DNA from: Deltaproteobacteria bacterium
GTDB lineage: Bacteria > Desulfobacterota > Binatia > Binatales > Binataceae
Length of the DNA stretch: 8,098 nt
Direction: 5' to 3'
NCBI GenBank assembly: GCA_021799555.1
Contig: JAJZAG010000171.1
Span: forward strand, 1 to 8,098
The position numbers and the translations under genes are program-made. Below, one piece after another: positions 6,985-8,098 of the stretch (position 1 is its first letter; each line of letters starts with the position of its first letter). The notes beneath the pieces are model-generated. The model had not been told where the DNA came from and ran no database searches. It was given only the letters and a program-made list of their open reading frames with translations.

Positions 6985-7013
6985 CGTATAGCAAAGCTGC
7001 GCGAGGTTTTGAA
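6985..7013 (-). promoter_or_regulatory. Candidate promoter of the acyl-CoA synthetase
   Basis: Read on the minus strand, TTCAAA (7013-7008) is followed by exactly 17 bases and TATACG (6990-6985). Each hexamer matches the sigma70 consensus at four of six positions. The -10 ends 8 bases before the GTG start, so transcription would begin at or next to the start codon, and no Shine-Dalgarno is present. This fits a leaderless mRNA. On the plus strand TATAGC (6987-6992) shares the same TATA and could serve the divergent dehydrogenase, though its -35 (TAGAGT at 6964-6969) is weak. Confidence 0.4.
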
Positions 7014-7041
7014 CCGCGCGGAGCAAAGCCGGAGCATTTCC

Positions 7042-7046
7042 GGGAG
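7042..7046 (+). promoter_or_regulatory. Ribosome binding site of the hydroxyacid dehydrogenase
   Basis: GGGAG lies 9 bases before the ATG at 7056. It supports this start over the much longer open frame upstream, which only runs antisense through the acyl-CoA synthetase gene. Confidence 0.6.
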
Positions 7047-7055
7047 CAATCGAGC

Positions 7056-8078
7056 ATGAAACTTCAGAGCCGGCCCAAGGTTTTCGTGACCCGGGAAATC
7101 GCCGAAGCGCCCCTTGCCGTGCTGCGCCGCGCCGCGCAAGTCGAAGTGTGGGGGCGTCCGACGCCGCCGCCGTACAGCGAGTTGCGGCGCAAGCTGCGCG
7201 ACGCCGACGGCGCGCTTACGATGCTGACGGATCGGATCGATGCCGCGGCGATCGCCGCCGCGCCGCGATTGCGCGTCGTGAGCAACTTTGCGGTGGGAGT
7301 TGACAATATCGATCTCGAAGCGGCCACGCGCGCGGGCATCGCGATCGGCCACACCCCTGGAGTGCTGACCGATGCGACGGCGGACTTCGCGTTCGCGCTG
7401 ATGCTGGCGGCGGCGCGGCGGGTCGCGCAGGGCGACAGGTTGGTGCGCGCGGGAAAGTGGACGACGTGGGGACCGCGCGTGCTGCTCGGTCCGGAGGTGT
7501 TTGGCGCGACGCTCGGAATCATCGGATGGGGCGCGATCGGACGCGCGATGGCGCGGCGGGCGGTCGGCTTTCAAATGCGTGTGCTGTACGCGACGCGGTC
7601 GGCGCCAAAGCGGGCCGAGACCGACGCCAGGCTCGCCGGCGCGCGGCGAGTCACAATCGACCGGCTGCTGGTGGAGTCGGATTTCGTATCGTTACACGTT
7701 CCGCTCACAGCCCAAACGCGCCATCTGCTTGGGGCACGGGAGTTCGCTCGGATGAAGCGCGGCGCGATTTTGATCAACACGGCGCGCGGGGCGGTCGTCG
7801 ATGAACGCGCGCTGGCGCGCGCAATCCGCTCCGGTCATCTGGGCGGCGCCGGACTTGACGTGACCGATCCGGAACCGATCGCGCGCGGCGACGCGCTGCT
7901 CAAGCTCGACAACGTAGTGATCACGCCGCATATCGGGAGCGCGAGTTACGCGACGCGCGAGAGGATGGCGGCAATCGCGGTCGAGAATCTGATCGCGGTC
8001 TTCGCGGGGAAAAAGCCGCCACGATGCGCGAATCCCTCCGTAGCGTTGCGCCCGGCCGACAAGCCGCGCGAGGGCTAG
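7056..8078 (+). CDS. gyaR: Glyoxylate reductase / D-2-hydroxyacid dehydrogenase
   Basis: Cytoplasmic oxidoreductase that most likely reduces glyoxylate (and perhaps hydroxypyruvate) to glycolate (glycerate). The 340 residues match the family length. The substrate-binding loop NFAVGVDNID (77-86) and TPGVLTDATAD (100-110) are typical of glyoxylate reductases. The Rossmann motif GWGAIG is at 157-162. After the second strand comes ATRSAPK with R181 and no acidic residue, which suggests NADP(H) can be used. The catalytic set is complete: R244 in NTARGAVVDE, E273 in DVTDPEP and H292 in TPHIGSA. The C-terminal Pro-Pro and C-x-N-P segment is also family-like. The ATG at 7056 follows a Shine-Dalgarno and gives a normal N-terminus (KLQSRPKVFVTREI). 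The gene is divergent from the acyl-CoA synthetase across 79 bp. Other D-2-hydroxyacid dehydrogenases (such as phosphoglycerate dehydrogenase) are less likely because of the length and the TPGVLTDATAD motif. Confidence 0.9.
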   Translation: MKLQSRPKVFVTREIAEAPLAVLRRAAQVEVWGRPTPPPYSELRRKLRDADGALTMLTDRIDAAAIAAAPRLRVVSNFAVGVDNIDLEAATRAGIAIGHTPGVLTDATADFAFALMLAAARRVAQGDRLVRAGKWTTWGPRVLLGPEVFGATLGIIGWGAIGRAMARRAVGFQMRVLYATRSAPKRAETDARLAGARRVTIDRLLVESDFVSLHVPLTAQTRHLLGAREFARMKRGAILINTARGAVVDERALARAIRSGHLGGAGLDVTDPEPIARGDALLKLDNVVITPHIGSASYATRERMAAIAVENLIAVFAGKKPPRCANPSVALRPADKPREG

Positions 8079-8098
8079 GCGCCGATTGTAAGCGCGCG

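Noticed and set aside
6690..7055. N-terminal extension of the glyoxylate reductase frame by 122 codons
   Set aside because: The extension overlaps the synthetase gene in antisense and has no family similarity. The ATG at 7056 has a Shine-Dalgarno and gives the normal length.
6977..7057. Upstream ATG start (7057) for the synthetase, adding 27 residues
   Set aside because: It would overlap the first codon of the divergent gene. The added residues are Cys/Arg/Lys-rich and unlike the family N-terminus, and they would cover the promoter candidate.
1389..7255. Six copies of the octamer GCGATCGC (1389, 2067, 2710, 3193, 4342, 7248), reminiscent of cyanobacterial HIP1
   Set aside because: The count is above what base composition alone would give, but every copy falls on an Ala-Ile-Ala tripeptide written with GCG-ATC-GCN codons on the coding strand. 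Codon preference explains it.

Overview
The window is GC-rich and densely coded. Codons in the real genes strongly favour G or C at the third position. A 67K-type SppA, a predicted lipoprotein, a secreted hydrolase with an even number of cysteines, and Shine-Dalgarno starts mixed with SD-less starts point to a Gram-negative soil or sediment bacterium with high GC. A myxobacterial/deltaproteobacterial, Binatota-like or acidobacterial lineage is possible, but there is no rRNA or marker gene to settle it. I see no tRNA, rRNA, insertion sequence, integrase, phage gene or CRISPR array.

Layout: 1-304 holds no convincing gene, but it has three dyad-symmetric elements (68-83, 170-186, 245-267). 305-2131 (-) is signal peptide peptidase SppA. 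It is divergent, across 47 bp, from 2179-3555 (+), a predicted lipoprotein of unknown function with beta-propeller-like repeats. After a 141-bp gap comes 3697-4770 (+), a secreted alpha/beta-hydrolase of the PHB-depolymerase/LpqC esterase type. It converges on 4817-6976 (-), a single-chain NDP(ADP)-forming acyl-CoA synthetase with its domains in beta-alpha order. That gene is divergent, across 79 bp, from 7056-8078 (+), a glyoxylate reductase / D-2-hydroxyacid dehydrogenase. The last 20 bases are non-coding and show nothing.

The left half is an envelope and export neighbourhood: a membrane protease, a lipoprotein and a secreted esterase. The right half is central carbon metabolism: acyl-CoA/acid interconversion and glyoxylate reduction. 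The two pairs of divergent genes share very short promoter regions, which may couple their expression, but nothing shows that the genes form one pathway.

The window looks like ordinary chromosome. I did not find a convincing new multi-gene system. The most useful leads are the unexplained palindromes at the left end, the probable leaderless GTG start of the synthetase, the beta-alpha synthetase fusion with both phospho-relay histidines, and the uncharacterised lipoprotein/esterase pair.
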